64,000 nucleotides of DNA from Heliocidaris erythrogramma (GCA_025617745.1 CM046858.1:36287119-36351118); one strand, 5' to 3'. Shown: positions 11,430-24,903, counted from the stretch's first letter. Translations and numbers: made by a program. Notes: generated by a model from the letters alone, not told the origin.

Positions 11430-12180
11430 GAAGCACGTTTTCCGTCGCTCGCTTCGCTTAATTACAATCTTTGAAATAGTTTCAGGTAGCGAGGACCATT
11501 CCATTTCCATAGTATTTATTGTAATATGTCCATGAATGTTTAATGTTTAATATGACAATTTTCGGGCACGTAACTGCCTTATTATCGCCGTGGCGTCCAG
11601 ATATTAGGGTTACCTTACTTTCTATTAGCAACAGCAAATTAAAGTTCATTTTTCTTCGCTCGCAAATCTTAGAAATTAGATAGTTTCAGGCAGCGAGGTG
11701 CATGAATATTTCCATAGGATGCTACTGCAATATTCAGGTACGTCGCTGCATGCCCCATCGCCATGGCACCCGAATAATCGTTAGGTCCACTTACTATATT
11801 GAAATGAGCAGCATGCAGCAAAGTACAGAGCATTTTTCCTCGTTCGCTTCGTTCGCTCGCAAACCTCATAAACGGGATAGTTCCATGCAACGACTCCGAG
11901 GTCCATGAATATTCATTGTTATGACAATTTTCAGGCACGTCACTGCCCTATCGCCATGCATGGCGCCCAGATATAAGGGTTACATTTCTATAAAAGAACA
12001 CCATGTGCCCCCCCCCCCCCCCGTTTGCTTCACTTCCTAAAAGCTGTATTAATATGAATGATTCCTGGAAGCTTTACATTTCACCTATTGGTGACTAATG
12101 CAACAAAATGTTGCCACTTATATTAAAGTACATTTTTATTTTTCTCACGCTTGCTTTGCTCGCTCGCAAAATTTGGAACC
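11430..12180 (+). repeat. Degenerate tandem array with CGCTCGCTTCGC words
   Basis: Three to four diverged units begin with TCGCTCGCTTCG-like words near 11448, 11655, 11838 and 12145. They share GTTTCAGGCAGCGAGGTCCATGAATATT-type middles and GGCACGT(C/A)ACTGCC...ATCGCC..GGCGCCCAGATAT ends. Unit spacing is about 180-300 bp. No coding potential is seen. Confidence 0.65.
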
Positions 12181-12795
12181 CTACACAGTGGTAGTATATA
12201 TGTCCGGGCTTCATATTTTACCCAACCCCTGTCAAATAATCTGACTATATATATATATATAATACGCTCGTGCCCATACCCTGGGAGGGGCACGCCACCT
12301 GACCCCGCCACCCGCCACCCTACTCGGTCCCTTCGCTTAGAAAGGTCCACTTTTTCCAATGTTGAACCTCCCCCGCAAAACCCCTAGTTACGGGCCTGCT
12401 GATACATTGATTTTTATTTGACAGAATAGCTGATTAAATTGGGTTGCTTTGAATTAGAATCTGTTAGTTAGGCGTCTTACTTGAAGTCCGAGATATTGAT
12501 CAATGCGAGTCTCAAACTCGGAGTGGAACTTTGAAATTCAAACATCGACGAGAACTTATGAAGCAATATTGCACCTGCATGGATTTACATGAGGGCTATA
12601 TATAGGCTTTAGGCTGCAATGATGAAAAAAGCAGACAAGTGCAGATTTTGGCTTTCCCATCTAATAAAAGGCAAAGTCGTCAGCCCTCCCCTTGCGAAAA
12701 TGTGCCTGTATGATAAAGATCATCTGCGATTTATCTTTGATTATTATTTGTGGAGGAGAGATTAGGGTGCAGCATTTTTGTCGGCAAATTTGGGT
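12181..12795. other. Unassigned, with (AT)n and C-rich tract
   Basis: A short (AT)n at 12246-12261 and scattered C-rich words. No gene recognised. Confidence 0.4.
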
Positions 12796-12803
12796 GTCAC
12801 ACC

Positions 12804-13119
12804 CAGGGGCGGATCCAGGATTTAGTATAAGGGGGGGGGGGGGGCACACAAATGCAGGTTTGTCAACTTTTGGAAAAGGTAGACTCGTATTTTTTTTTGT
12901 CTAGCCAGCTTCTCGAAAAGTCCCTCAGTGGGGGGGGGGGGGGGATTATGGATTATGGGGGTCCAGTTTCCCTCCATAATTCTCCGACAAGCACCAAAAA
13001 AAGGAGGGGGGGCACAATCGACAAAAGGGCGGATCCTTTATGGTCAAAATGCATAATTTTCTTCCAAGGGGGGGGGGCACGGGGTGGAAGTGCCCCCACC
13101 CTGGATCCGCCACTGCATG
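12804..13119. mobile_element. hAT-like element with 8 bp target duplication
   Basis: Left end CAGGGGCGGATCCAGG and right end CTGGATCCGCCACTG plus CATG are flanked by the direct repeat GTCACACC (12796-12803 and 13120-13127). Eight-base duplications with CAGGGGCG ends fit hAT. The interior is G-run rich, about 316 bp, non-coding. Confidence 0.75.
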
Positions 13120-13127
13120 GTCACACC

Positions 13128-14840
13128 CCCTCCCCCCCCCCCCCCATTCAAAATGTTCTAGCAACGCCCCTGGGAATGGGCGGCACTTTTCTTTAAACTG
13201 AATGGAGTATTTGTTCATTTAGTAGGGCCATGTCTAGGGACACTATTTTTTTGTCGCAGGAGGGACAGGCATTTAAACATCGTCGAGAAAAAGCAGCATT
13301 GGAATGGTATACTTAAGAGCAATTAAAAGCTCAATGATGAACAAAGCACAATAACGGATGAAGGCCTACTGTATATCTATCAAAATACTGATGATCTGTT
13401 TTTGTTGAATGTGCACTAAACCGGGACAATAAAATAATAAATGTTGATTTCACCCAAGGGGTTATCTATCGGGGGGGGGGGGGGGGAGAAGGCATTCGTT
13501 CACTTTGAGTATTTTTGTCGATTTTGAAAATAGTGGGTGCATCCGACCCCCAGCCCACACCTTCTTAAGCCGACGTTGACAGTTGACTCCATTGATCACG
13601 GACGGTGCACTATTAATAATAATGATAATAATAATAATAATACTGATAATAATAATATTCTGGACTTATATATAGGCCTATTATCTCTACGAAGTCTCTA
13701 AAAGCGCTTACACTACATGCAGATAATTACAGGCCCGTATTATTACTCTTGTCATCAGATTCTCATCGATTTCGCATCTCCAGGCAGCGAAGTGTTTTTA
13801 AAACCACGCGACTACGACACCGCATATCAGAATCAAATTTCAGAGCATTTTGAAAGTCTATTCATCGATCAGGGGCGGTGATTTGCTTCCTGACTGAAAA
13901 AAAATAGCGATCGGGGCGGCGCGGTAGGAAAGACGCCACGTTTTATATATATAGCTAAAATGTTCGGGCGGTTGAATAAGATTATTATTTTTTTTTTTGT
14001 TGGTGTAATTATAAACTTTGTATTTTAGTGCCACATCCCTTATTTAAACTATATAATTTTGTGCGAGGATCGGAAAAGCAAAGTATCATATGAGAAAAAC
14101 CTGCATTCGATGAGATAGAAACTTTTCATTTCAAATTAAGCTCTTGCAAATTAGGAAAATCTCATCTACAATTTGCACAAGCCTCCCTCACATATTAGCC
14201 ATAAGCTCGCACGTTCTTCTCCAACCGCCTCAATTATTTTCATTAACTGCTTTGATCCACGCATATAAACCCAATGCCTACTAAAAAAAAATCATCACCG
14301 CGCTCAAAAGATTGTCGTAGAATATGTCTAAAATATGTGCTGTAACATGGATGTTCATTGTATAAATCCATATGGTATTAGTCATCACTGACAATATACA
14401 TATAACGAAGCTGTACTAGCTAGGGGTTGGGGGTCGAACAAATTTAAACAAAACTGAACTTAACAAAAATGAATAGATAAATAATATATTACAAAAAAAT
14501 TATTTCATTTTTTAAATGAATAAGGCCATAATTATCATTTTGCTTGCTTGCTTGTCTGCAAATCTGGAAGTGGAAAATTTGTTCCCAGGTGCCTGGGTGA
14601 CCCTACGCCACACACACATAAAAAGGGGAAAAACAGAAATAAATAAATAAATGGACATGATAAATATAGATGGAAACAAAATGTATATTTGAACTGAATA
14701 TTGTGTGCTGCCCTCTCTTGGAAAAACCATACATTTTTTTCTTTCTTTGTAGAGATATTAATCATGTATCATTTCCAAAATAGTCTGAAAGCTAGAGCCT
14801 GTCCCAAAATAGTCGCACTATTTTACATATGAGATTTGAC
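13128..14840. other. Intergenic with G runs and (AAT)n
   Basis: Holds a G run near 13471-13487, an imperfect (AAT/TAATAA)n at 13614-13661, and a T-rich tract near 13987-13999. No exon or bounded element recognised. Confidence 0.5.
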
Positions 14841-15520
14841 CCCTTAAAGTTACTTAGACCATCTATGTCATTCACAGAAAGCTTGTCAGCCCAAAAGAAG
14901 CCGCTGAGTTTGGCCCCCAGAGCCCCCCCCCCCCCAAAAAAAAAAAAGTGCCCCAAGTTGGGCCAATTTCAACCTATCTATTAAATGCGCCAAACTTTGT
15001 CAGAAGGAAGGTGTAAAAAAACATAAAAACTGAAGAAAAAAATAATTTCTGTCAGGATGGGTTGTCAGACGGCCCCTAAAGATTGGAACAAATTTTTCCC
15101 CAGAAGGCCCATGGACCAAATTTTCAAATTTTGTATGAAGAAAGCACGGGCGTAGACAGGCATAATTATCCATTGTTAGTAGGAGGGGGGGGGGGATGAT
15201 CTATTTATTCATCATCATCCCCCCCCCCCCTCCCCCGTTGACAATAGAACGTGTGTACATATCTACACCACTGGAAGAGGTATGGGTGTATAGTACACAA
15301 ATATAAAAACTGAAGAAAAAAAATCCATTAGGAAGGGGGTGAAATCTGCCATTCATGTGTTAATTACACAAATTCCTTCCAAGCTTTTTATTACATGTAT
15401 GCCTTGTCAAATAGGCTAATTTTGGGGGGGGGGGTGGGCTGGGCTCTGGGGGCCAAACCCGGCAGCTAGCTGACAAGCATTTTTGTGAATGACATGGATG
15501 GTCTAAGTAACTTTAAAGGG
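14841..15520. mobile_element. 680 bp foldback element
   Basis: The left arm (CCCTTAAAGTTACTTAGACC through GTCATTCACA, GCTTGTCAGC, TTTGGCCCCCAGAGCC and a C run) is mirrored on the right (G run, GGCTCTGGGGGCCAAA, GCTGACAAGC, TGTGAATGACATGGATGG, TCTAAGTAACTTTAAAGGG). Arms are about 100 bp, divergence about 10%. A second A-rich word, AAAAACTGAAGAAAAAAA, occurs twice in direct orientation inside. Confidence 0.8.
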
Positions 15521-16708
15521 ATACTCATCCGCAGAATGTGGATGTTTTTATGCCACGAGAGGCACCGTGATCGTTACCTGATCATTTGAAGGACCGCTAT
15601 TCATACAAAACCGCTATTCATTTTGACACGCGTTATGGATAGCGGTCCTTATTTATAAGTGGTCCTTATGAATAGGGGTCCATATGACTAGCGAGGTTAC
15701 CCCGAATGTACGGCCTGAACATCTCAGCTATTTCTCGTCCTATTTCGAATATGAGAGCATTGGAAGAGTAATTCTTTTCAGGTGACATCTCTACTATGAT
15801 GTTTTTCCAAACTGACACAAAAAGATTGAGAAAGCTCACAAATTATTTTTGACCTTTGACTTTCCCAGAACTCAACCTTGTCCTGAAACACACTCCTAAC
15901 ATTCAATACTCACCACACTCAATGAGACAAACTGACAAAGTACAATTCAGGTGAACTTAGAAATAATTATTTTTTAATGGATGGTGCGATAATGACTATT
16001 TCCACATTAATTCATCAAAAAATAGGCAGTTTGCAATGAAATAAAAAATAATTGATAATTTGCACAAAGAACACATCTGTGGATGTGTCATGGCATTCTT
16101 ACTCCTGGCTAATTTGAATAAGTATTTTCTTTAAAATAAATCAAGAACGTTCTTTTTCTTCCACTTGCAATATATAAATCATAATTGGAAGTGGTCTGCT
16201 TAAAAAAGGAAACCTGATAATTTTCATATCAAAATTTATAAGAAAAAGTAAAACTGGCAAAATGAATATTCTATAAGTCCAAAGAACCCTTTGATTCAAC
16301 CTCATGTCACCCTTTTCAGAAATTTTTTTTCTCTTTTATTTTTTCTGAACCTAGGACCTAACAAAACAGATAATAATCAGAATGATTGCAAAGACTTTCA
16401 AAAAATCAACCAATAGGCGATTGTAATACCCCCAAAGGTCCCCAATCCATGTATTTAACTTATGGAAATCAGATTGGTTTATTGAACATTTCAATAAGTG
16501 ACGTAGGAGGCTATTGCATTTCCCTTAGGTTGATTTCCCAGAGTCTTTGCGATCGTGTTTAGATTTAATGACATGTTCTTGACATTCATCGTAAAGGCAA
16601 GGGCTCCCTCTAGCGAGTATACTAATAAATTGCTTTCCAGGTGTGCCTCAATCTAATGCCTTACTAAAAAATAAAACCCAAAGACTTCCATTCTTGGATA
16701 GACTCACT
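15521..16708. other. Non-coding, with small palindromes
   Basis: Around 15587-15680, GGACCGCTATTCAT and inverted ATGGATAGCGGTCC, then GGTCCTTATGAATA, form short overlapping hairpins. The rest shows no recognised feature. Confidence 0.4.
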
Positions 16709-17285
16709 GGCCCGAATTCACGAAGGTTTAATTTACCCCCATGGTCTAAATCATGGTTTAAACCTCCATCGTTGACTAAAATAAGAGTGAATATGCGTGT
16801 AGTTCATTACTACCCACCCAATGGACATGAGGACACGCAAATACTACGCTTATAGGGGTTTAACCCTTTCGAGACAATTGACCACATGATGTGGTTTGGC
16901 TCAATAACTTCTGATTCAGAGCTCTAAAAAATATACCAGATGCATAAGTAGAAAGAGCAAAAATTTCTGCACACGCTATGTCCATTTTTTGCGCATGACC
17001 ATACTGCGTTTGATGTAAGGAATTTTAAAAACAAGAATAAGCTTTAAAATCCTTAAATTGGCAACACATTGAGAGGTTCAAAATTATTGTTTTTGTGGTC
17101 AAACTTGGCAATTTTTTCAACTTTTCGACAAAATTCCCAATGATGTATATTGCTTCTAAAGACATTACACCTTATTTGAACCCCGTAGCACTGAAAGAAA
17201 TATATTATTGTTGCCAATTTGAAGAGCAAAATGATCAATTTAGGCCTTAAATAATTCCTGTAAACTTCTTTCGTGAATTTGGGCC
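16709..17285. mobile_element. GGCCCGAATTCAC MITE interrupted by another element
   Basis: The outer MITE starts GGCCCGAATTCACGAAGG with AACCATGG/TTTAAACCTCC words and ends TTCGTGAATTTGGGCC. Compare the uninterrupted 212 bp relative at 35025-35236 and the copy at 48115-49311. Its middle is split by the AACCCTTTC element at about 16861-17266. Confidence 0.75.
16861..17266 (+). mobile_element. AACCCTTTC element, copy 1 (nested)
   Basis: AACCCTTTCGAGACAATT, GTGGTTTGGCTCAATAACTT, CAGAGCTCTAAAAAATATAC and the right-side AAATAATTCCTGT recur in inverted orientation at 39368-39774. About 400 bp, non-coding; the right end appears eroded relative to the other copy. Confidence 0.75.
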
Positions 17286-20078
17286 ATTTACTACACGGAT
17301 ACAGTGAACATGCATCAAAATGTGGAACATATCATCACAACTTTAGTCTTCAGTGGGAGATCAAGAGTACATAGTAACGCCATACTTTGTTTTTAAACAT
17401 ATAAGTGAAGCATATCAAAATTATTACTTCTAAATTACATATAACACAATAATAAGCCCCAAATTTGCATTAGGTATATAAATTTCAAAATCTTTGAGCT
17501 GATAGATTTTGAATAAGTAGGTGAGAATATAATATTTTAGTTCAAATGGATGATTTTTTTTTCAAAGGCTGAACTCAGAAGACAATAGGAAGGTCATAGC
17601 GACAATTTTAAACAGAGTAACTATCAGTAATTTTTACTTTTCATTATGAGCAAATATAACGTACAATTGCGAGTACAACACCAGAACATAAGTAAAGCGT
17701 AGATCCCTAAAACCATGACCTAAAATGGTGCCCTAAACAGCCATAGAGAGAGTAGTGTAAGATACAGGTGAAAGGCAATATATGATAATCAAATTGGAAG
17801 CAATCTTACAAATCTATAATGTGAAACATGGAAATTGATTATCTAAAGTAGGTATCTTCACAAACTTCAACCTTGTTTCAACAATCCTGCATTATTAGCA
17901 GCGATGATGAAAAATAGAAAAAAAGAATTGTTAACTACATTCTACTTTGTACAAAGAACAGGAAATTTGTGTATTTTATTATGCACGCTGATCGGTATTC
18001 TCTGTACCACCATGTAAAAAAAAAATGATTTGTTTCTTTATGACTCTGTACATAATATCATGTTCTTAATTACAATCTGTAGCATGTTTTCACTTATTTC
18101 ATGTTGATATCTAAATGTTGACATTGTGCATGTTTTGTTCAAATATATATCATATTTATCCATCATTTCATTCTTGCAGTTGTGCTTTCAACGGCATCTA
18201 AACGCGAGAATGAAAAGACAGCAAAGTCTAGCTGATAATTAGAGCATCATTTGGTTCCTAAAAACATACAGTTTGGTTACCATGCAGCAGATTAAAAAAA
18301 AAAATTGAAGTGTCCGTCTCTTTAACGACCAACACACACAGTTTCAAGTTTTCCACTCAAAAAGAAACAAATACACATTAAACATCATCCACATCTACAT
18401 GGTAGTACTACAATAACCACATTCCACAAAAGTCCTATCTACAAATGATGCTCTATTTAGCATATGTTAATGTTAACAGTCCGCCTCGGTCGTCCAATGT
18501 CATTCAATCACACACAAGGAATTCATCAATTTTGCAACATGTCATCTTGCCTCTTCATTTTCTCATAACTCTTACAAGTATTTCACTACACATCAAACAA
18601 ATTCATTATTACAGAGAGAAATGATAGTCATGATATTAAAGTCTACATTGACATTCAACTGAGTTTTCAACACACATACACAGGAGTATCTTGGAGATAA
18701 ATTTGGCAATTTCAAAAGGATGGTATTGCGTGATTTGTCTAAAAGACATTACAAGATCTAAACTAGAGCAAATATTTAGCTGCCGCAACGTCGACTAAAA
18801 TCCTATGCCTTACATTCTTAAAATCATGAGCTATTTTGGACATGGAGGTTGAGCCCACAATGGCATGGGCCGATATTCTGTAAAGTGGACCAAGTTAACC
18901 TGCCTTAATCTCAGCCGCTGATTGATAGAGCATCAAGTGTCAACTTCTTCATTCCATAAAAATTACTATAATTCTGAAACAAAGTAAACAGACAAAATAA
19001 GTTTTGTCATAAAATGAAAACAAGAAATTAATTTCACGATGGCATGAACTTTGTATTTTCAATTTGTGTCAGAATTATTAAAAGGAATTAAGAACAAAAA
19101 CAGAGCCCGACACTTGGCACTCCATAAACCAGTGAAATACCTCAACCCCTTGTAAGGCTCGTTCACATGAACCAGTGAACTATGTCAACCCCATTAAGGC
19201 AACGTTCACATAAGCCAAAGGAAGTTTACAGCAGCATTTTTGAACAAGGCTAAAGTTAATTCCCTTTCAAGAATACTAAAACAATGTCTTATCATGCTTG
19301 CTTAAAAAGTATGTGAAAGTTCAAAAGGAAATCTTGTAAACTTCTATATGTAAATTGGTACCACACGATACATATTGAGTTGATTTACAAATTGAATTCA
19401 CTTTCATTTTACAACCCCCCCCCCCCCACCTACCCATAATTCAATAAAAATTTCCTTCAAACATTACAAAAATAATAAAATTTTTGCATGCAACTATATG
19501 TGCACTTGGTTTCACATTACATATTTGTGTGTCTATAGAGCAGTATTACTATTGGAAACAAATACTGACTAAAATAGAAATAACAAAAAAGACCAATACT
19601 TTCTAAGAAAACATTAAAGGCGACAACAAAATTTTATACGTTTTCAAAATATTCAAGAACAATTAAAACATTCAGAGGCTTATTCCACAAAATATTGCTC
19701 AGAGGTTTCATTAAGAAGTCATCTTTCAAAGACATTATATTGGAGACATCTCAAGTATCAAAAACATCCATGAGTACACACATTCTCTTCATCAAAGCTT
19801 TGAATTTCTTTTTGGAATGATAGAAAGTATAGCATCATAAAAATAATCCCAACAAGGAGAAATTGCACTTCGAAAAAACACCCCCAAAACACGAAACTGT
19901 TCAGTTTCTTTTTGGTACTGGAATATTTAAGGAAAACCATTTGTTTGTTTACAATTGAGGTAAAATACATGTACTTGTAAATTTCATAAATTGCTTCTGC
20001 AAAAGCTCCATTCATAAAGATAATTTTTAAGAGGGAGAAGAAATGGAAAAAGTGGGCTACAGTCCACATGGACTGAAA

Positions 20079-20142
20079 GCCCATGAGACCGACGGCCCAT
20101 GAGAGCGACGGCCCTCAAGAGCGACAGCCATGAGATGGAAAG
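20079..20142 (+). repeat. 16 bp tandem repeat
   Basis: GCCCATGAGACCGACG is followed by GCCCATGAGAGCGACG, GCCCTCAAGAGCGACA and a partial GCCATGAGATGG. Period 16, about four units with rising divergence. Confidence 0.75.
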
Positions 20143-20763
20143 ACCGTCAGCCAACAAGAACTCCGAACAGCTTTTCTGAGGGTTCACGAAACCAAAATTT
20201 TCCGCCTCATGGGTCTACTGGGATGTCACCCCCAAAAAGACATGTTTTTAAAATGAAATTAAGAAAATGAGAGAAATACATTTTATCCCGATTTTGAGAA
20301 AATCTTCAATGCCTGCCATTCCAATATTTAACAAATTACCATCTGCACTATGTAGCACCAGCATGGGACAAATATGACTAATTCTGCTCTAAACATTTCT
20401 TGTAAAATCAATAGCAGAGCCAACAGCATGGTACAAAAACACTGCCATGCTCTGACAAATGAGGTTGGCAGTATATCAAAGAATTCTTGGAATAACAGAT
20501 AAATGGCTGGACAAAATCTTTTACTTTTGCATAGATCTTAAGGCCATAGGTGTGATTTAATCAAAGAGAAACTAACGTTTACAAAGGTTGTTTGGAGTGG
20601 TATAAAATTCACAAAAAAAATCATTCTCACTGTACTCCATATTTCAATAGTTAGCAAGGAAATTCAATTATTCATAACATACATCATTATTATTTTTTTT
20701 ATAACACACACACACACACAGGATTATTTCTCCAACTTCAATTCATACTCAATATAGTCGAGT

Positions 20764-20823
20764 CAAGTTAGGTCAGTCAGGTCAGGTCAGGTCAGGTCAA
20801 GGCAAGTCAGGTCCGGTTGGGTC
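20764..20823 (+). repeat. GGTCA pentanucleotide repeat
   Basis: Four to five exact AGGTC units at 20779-20803 sit within a degenerate stretch of GTCAGG/GTCAAG words. AGGTCA is also the nuclear-receptor half site, but simple repetition explains it. Confidence 0.75.
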
Positions 20824-23466
20824 AACTTCCAGTTGATTCATAGTCTCAAAATCTTTGCAAGTCAGTCTATATATGTCAGTCTCTTTTGTAATGTGTTCAT
20901 GTACTGTTTTCGATATTTCATGTGCAAAAATATAAACTTTCTAAATAAAAAAAATTCATATGTACATGTTCTTTTTGTGTTGTTTGTTTTAAATAACCGA
21001 CATTGTACCATAAATGACTTAAACATGCTCATGCAGAACCATATGGACATGGAGACCTTCCTGCACATCGGAATATCAAGACGTAATCCACAAAAGCAAA
21101 AATATGAGTCAATTTTTCTCACAAAGTGGACTAAGCATGTTAGCCCTCTCTTTTTTTCGCAAATACACAAAATTCTACGCACAAGCAATGACAAAGCAGC
21201 AAACGAAAGGATTTTACTCATGACATGAACACAATCAACTGTTGTGAGGTGTTTACCATCTAAAAGAATTTGCAAAATAATTTCGACAGAGCTTAGACGT
21301 AGAAACAGACCACGATCATTTGGAAGGGACTTACTTGTACTACAGCAGGCAGATACAATACATCCATCGTTTGATATCCCTTTTCTACGAAATATAGACA
21401 AATTAAGTTATTGCTCTTTTTAGTGAATAATAAGTCCCTGTTTCCTCACGTATAGATTATCTATTGCTAATATATTCTAAAAACAAGCACAACAAAAAAT
21501 GCAAGAGTCAAATCTTTCAAAGGATTTCAGTCCCAGTCCATATGATTCTGCGCAAGCACATGTAAGAGAACGGGAATATTGTCTCCACTCAATAAAGCAT
21601 CGATTAATACATTGTGACCTTGATAACATGTATATGTTTGTCACAGAATTGGCAAAAATAAAAGAACCTGTATATGCTGATATGAGATACTGTTCCAAGC
21701 TGGACAAAGATATTGATAGTTGTCAGCCACATGCATCATAATTTTGTAAATTTGGTAATATGAGATGCAAAAAACTTGAGGCTATTAAACACCAAAAAGG
21801 GATCTCACACTTGCCCTCCTCCCAAGGCCCCTTTTAGGGGAAATTGAAGTTCCTTATAAATGACCAAAAACATTGCAAAGAGATTCTCAAAAACCCAAAC
21901 CAATTTCTTTTATCACTATTTGTGACCACTCCTAGTACCTCTACAAGTACAGAAAAATGGATCTCTAGAATGACTTGATCTTACTTGATAAGAAAGAATT
22001 TCAAAACATTATCCTTCCCTAAAGGTACTATCAATAAGAGACTTCAGAGAGAGAGAGACTCGATTCCCATTTTGTTTTTAAATGGCATGTATTTTATGTA
22101 CTGCTGTATTAGTGTTGGAGGTAGAAGAAAAAGTGTAAAAATGTTCTGTAAAAATGTTGATGTCTTTATTAAAGTACGCATGTAAAAAGTGTCACATATA
22201 TTATTTTTAAGTCTTGTACAAATATTTCATGTTACATGTAAATAATAAACTTGTCAATATAGTCTTTTTCTTATATTTTGTACATATTTTTTTGTATGTA
22301 TTGCACTTGTATATATTCATGTTCAAGATAATAAATGTATATATATTTTTTCCCCACTTGAAGTGACAAGTGGTTGCTTCAGCCTCTCCAGCACCCTACA
22401 TTGCAGACGATACATTCCTGATGTTTACTGCTTTTTCCATTCAAATTGGCAATAATTTTATCATCAATATATTACAAACAAAACCATTATTTCATGCGAA
22501 AAAGGGCTGAAAAATTGCAAGTAGAAATATCAGAGCAGTGGAGAGGCTGAAAGATGTACATGTTCATGTCAATATTTCTTCAATAAAATACACAATAATA
22601 AAAAAACATGAAAAAGGCATGTTTATGTCAATGTTTTTTGTTTTTTTTTCATTATGTCCGTGTTTCACTTGTATGTTTGCTAATGTGCAAGGACTTCAGT
22701 CCGTGATGTATGGTTCATGTCAAAAATAATTTTGTCTCCATATCATGCACTTATTGTTATTAAACATACATGGTGGAAAATTCACTGGGAAATTCCATTT
22801 CAAATCATCCTACACTAATCTACTGCTAACCAACTACATAATGACCTTAGTTTCTTAGTCTACAAGTACAAACCTAAGCTACAACCTCTTGAAGTAAATA
22901 TTCAACTCGATGAATTGGCATAAACAGCGGAGAAATATGTGAAATCAATTTCGTTGCTAGAAATTACATCAGAGAGAACAGTTGCATGACAATCATTCCC
23001 TTTGCATTTATGGGTAATATGGCTAAATAATTCCCATTATACTTGAAACAGGAAAAGATTGCCAGTAGTAGCATTACATGTTAAATATCATTTTCAAGAG
23101 TAGCTATTCTCCCCTCATTCTTCACCTCCTTCCCAGTATGAGGAAACGAGATTTTCATATTTTCTTTTTTTTTTTTTTTTTTTGCATTTTGCTCTAATTT
23201 TCTCTTTTTAACTTTTTTTTAAAATTGCGTATACATAATAGCTGCATCCCAATGTTACCTTAAGCAAGATTATATCAACCAGGCAGATCATAGTATACCA
23301 TCGTAATAAGGCAGAGAATCTATTCCTTTTCAAATAAGCTCTACAGATAATATGTAAGTCTGTGGGAAGCTTGTAGGATATTTCAACTTTGTGAAAGTTG
23401 CGCCATGACCCTGCGAAAGAGTGACAAACAGCATTTGAAATATATCTCTTGAATTGCATCACTTCT

Positions 23467-23467
<1 letters not shown>

Positions 23468-23497
<30 letters not shown>

Positions 23498-23498
23498 C
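23468..23498 (+). repeat. (GA)n microsatellite
   Basis: An uninterrupted GA dinucleotide tract of about 30 bp. Confidence 0.9.
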
Positions 23499-24212
23499 AA
23501 AAGAAGAGACTTTCTTTTTTTTAATAATCCCATATCTTAAACATGATATATACAATGCAGACTGGTGACAGAGTCTAATCGATAGAGTATTTCCACAGAA
23601 TGACATGCAATGCCAGAAACTGAATCAGGCATGCTACAAACAATCAAGCTTCATGTGTAGCTTTTCAAGACAGACTCGCTCCAAGCCTAATATGAAGCAT
23701 TAACCAATTTTATTGGAGAGAGAAAAACATCTGCACGGAATCCCTGATTAGCATATCTTGAAAAGAGAGAAGTGGAGAAGAGGGAGAAAACAAAATGGCA
23801 ATCCCCTTGACTGTAGTATATACACTCATATTCTACAATACACAACAGAGTATGATGAAATTTTACAAATGACTCTATCATATATTTACAGATTCACATC
23901 TTCCTCCTACAATTTCCACGATTTGCCTGTTTTGCCTATCCTCATCAATCAAAGTCTTCTGAAGAAGACACACCCTTGTGAGAATTTTACTTATAAAAGC
24001 ATCAGACTTCCATACTGCTACATGTATGCCCGCTTCCCTTGTCAGAAAATATCATTTTTAAAAATACATGTAGATTGCAATATTGGATCTCGATTGTCTG
24101 TTTATTATCTTGCCATTCTCATTTCACAGCTCACAAAACAACAGAAACTATATTATTTGAAATGTGACCATTTCAAAAGCATGACAATTCTCTGGAAAGT
24201 ATCCCCATTTCT

Positions 24213-24350
24213 GGGGAGAGTTTCATCAAGCGTTTTGTCAGTGATTTTTACCGACAACTGTTATAAGCTACTGAAATCCTTGCGTCTGATTGGCTGAGAG
24301 CAAATTTGTCAGTAAAAATCACTGACAAAACGCTTGATGAAACGCTCCCC
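24213..24350 (-). mobile_element. 138 bp palindromic MITE, copy A
   Basis: Ends are GGGGAGAGTTTCATCAAGCG and complement CGCTTGATGAAACGCTCCCC. The inner arms TTTTGTCAGTGATTTTTACC flank an asymmetric core containing the CCAAT word TGATTGGCTGAGAG. Two further copies, each exactly 138 bp, lie at 47003-47140 and 47197-47334 in the opposite core orientation. Confidence 0.9.
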
Positions 24351-24903
24351 TGTTCTCTCACAAAGCTTTTGAAAGTGAAAGCTTTTGAAAGTGAAAGCTT
24401 TGAAGTTATTGTTTTAAACATGGTTCAATTCTTTAAAAAGATTCAATCCCGTGTATTCATTGCAATTTTTACAATGGATGTGAAGCCATACCCTAAAGAG
24501 GAAGAATTAAACTGAACCATATGTTGACATAGGAGTTGTACTGCTTAGTCGTGGATTCAGCAGTTCATACTTGCAGGAAAATCCAAGGAAAACGTCTCTA
24601 TAAATCTACTTGTTACTTCTGTGACAAACTTTTGTTGCTACTCATGAGTTGAAGTTCATACACTGCTCATCCAGGGAAGTGATATTTCATGTTAGTTTGT
24701 ATAACGATTCCTAGACACTGCACCAATAATGCAGACTATATCAAGTACAACAAATGAGTTACAGTAGCCTATGGGCCAAAACCATCACTTATCAATGAGA
24801 ACTGTACAATCAGGGTGGAGTCTGAAGAAAAACGATACACTACCCCAACTTATTATATTCTGTATACCCTTAGATTACATTAGTTATCTCACAGCATCTT
24901 TAA

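Larger units (their letters stand above)
17286..24212. other. Repeat-poor AT-rich stretch downstream of the importin gene
   Basis: Nothing coding is supported despite some long ORFs (179 codons at most) that lack codon bias, domains or splice context. Because it lies 3' of the minus-strand importin stop and carries few transposons, part may be its 3' UTR. The first canonical AATAAA on that strand after the stop is at 24101-24106, giving a UTR near 860 nt; others lie farther. Small repeats inside: (CA)n near 20705-20720, GGTCA tandem at 20779-20803, 16 bp tandem at 20079-20126, poly-T near 23167-23183, (GA)n at 23468-23498. Confidence 0.35.

Noticed and set aside
12852-13218. ORFs on both strands in the 12.8-13.2 kb region
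   Set aside because: Pro/Gly-rich products of G/C runs inside a hAT-like element.
20862-21401. 179-codon ORF on the minus strand in the downstream region
   Set aside because: Cys/Phe/Leu-rich, random composition, no domain, no splice or codon signal; likely 3' UTR or intergenic.
23758-24297. 179-codon ORF on the plus strand
   Set aside because: Runs into the 138 bp MITE at its end and shows no recognisable protein features.
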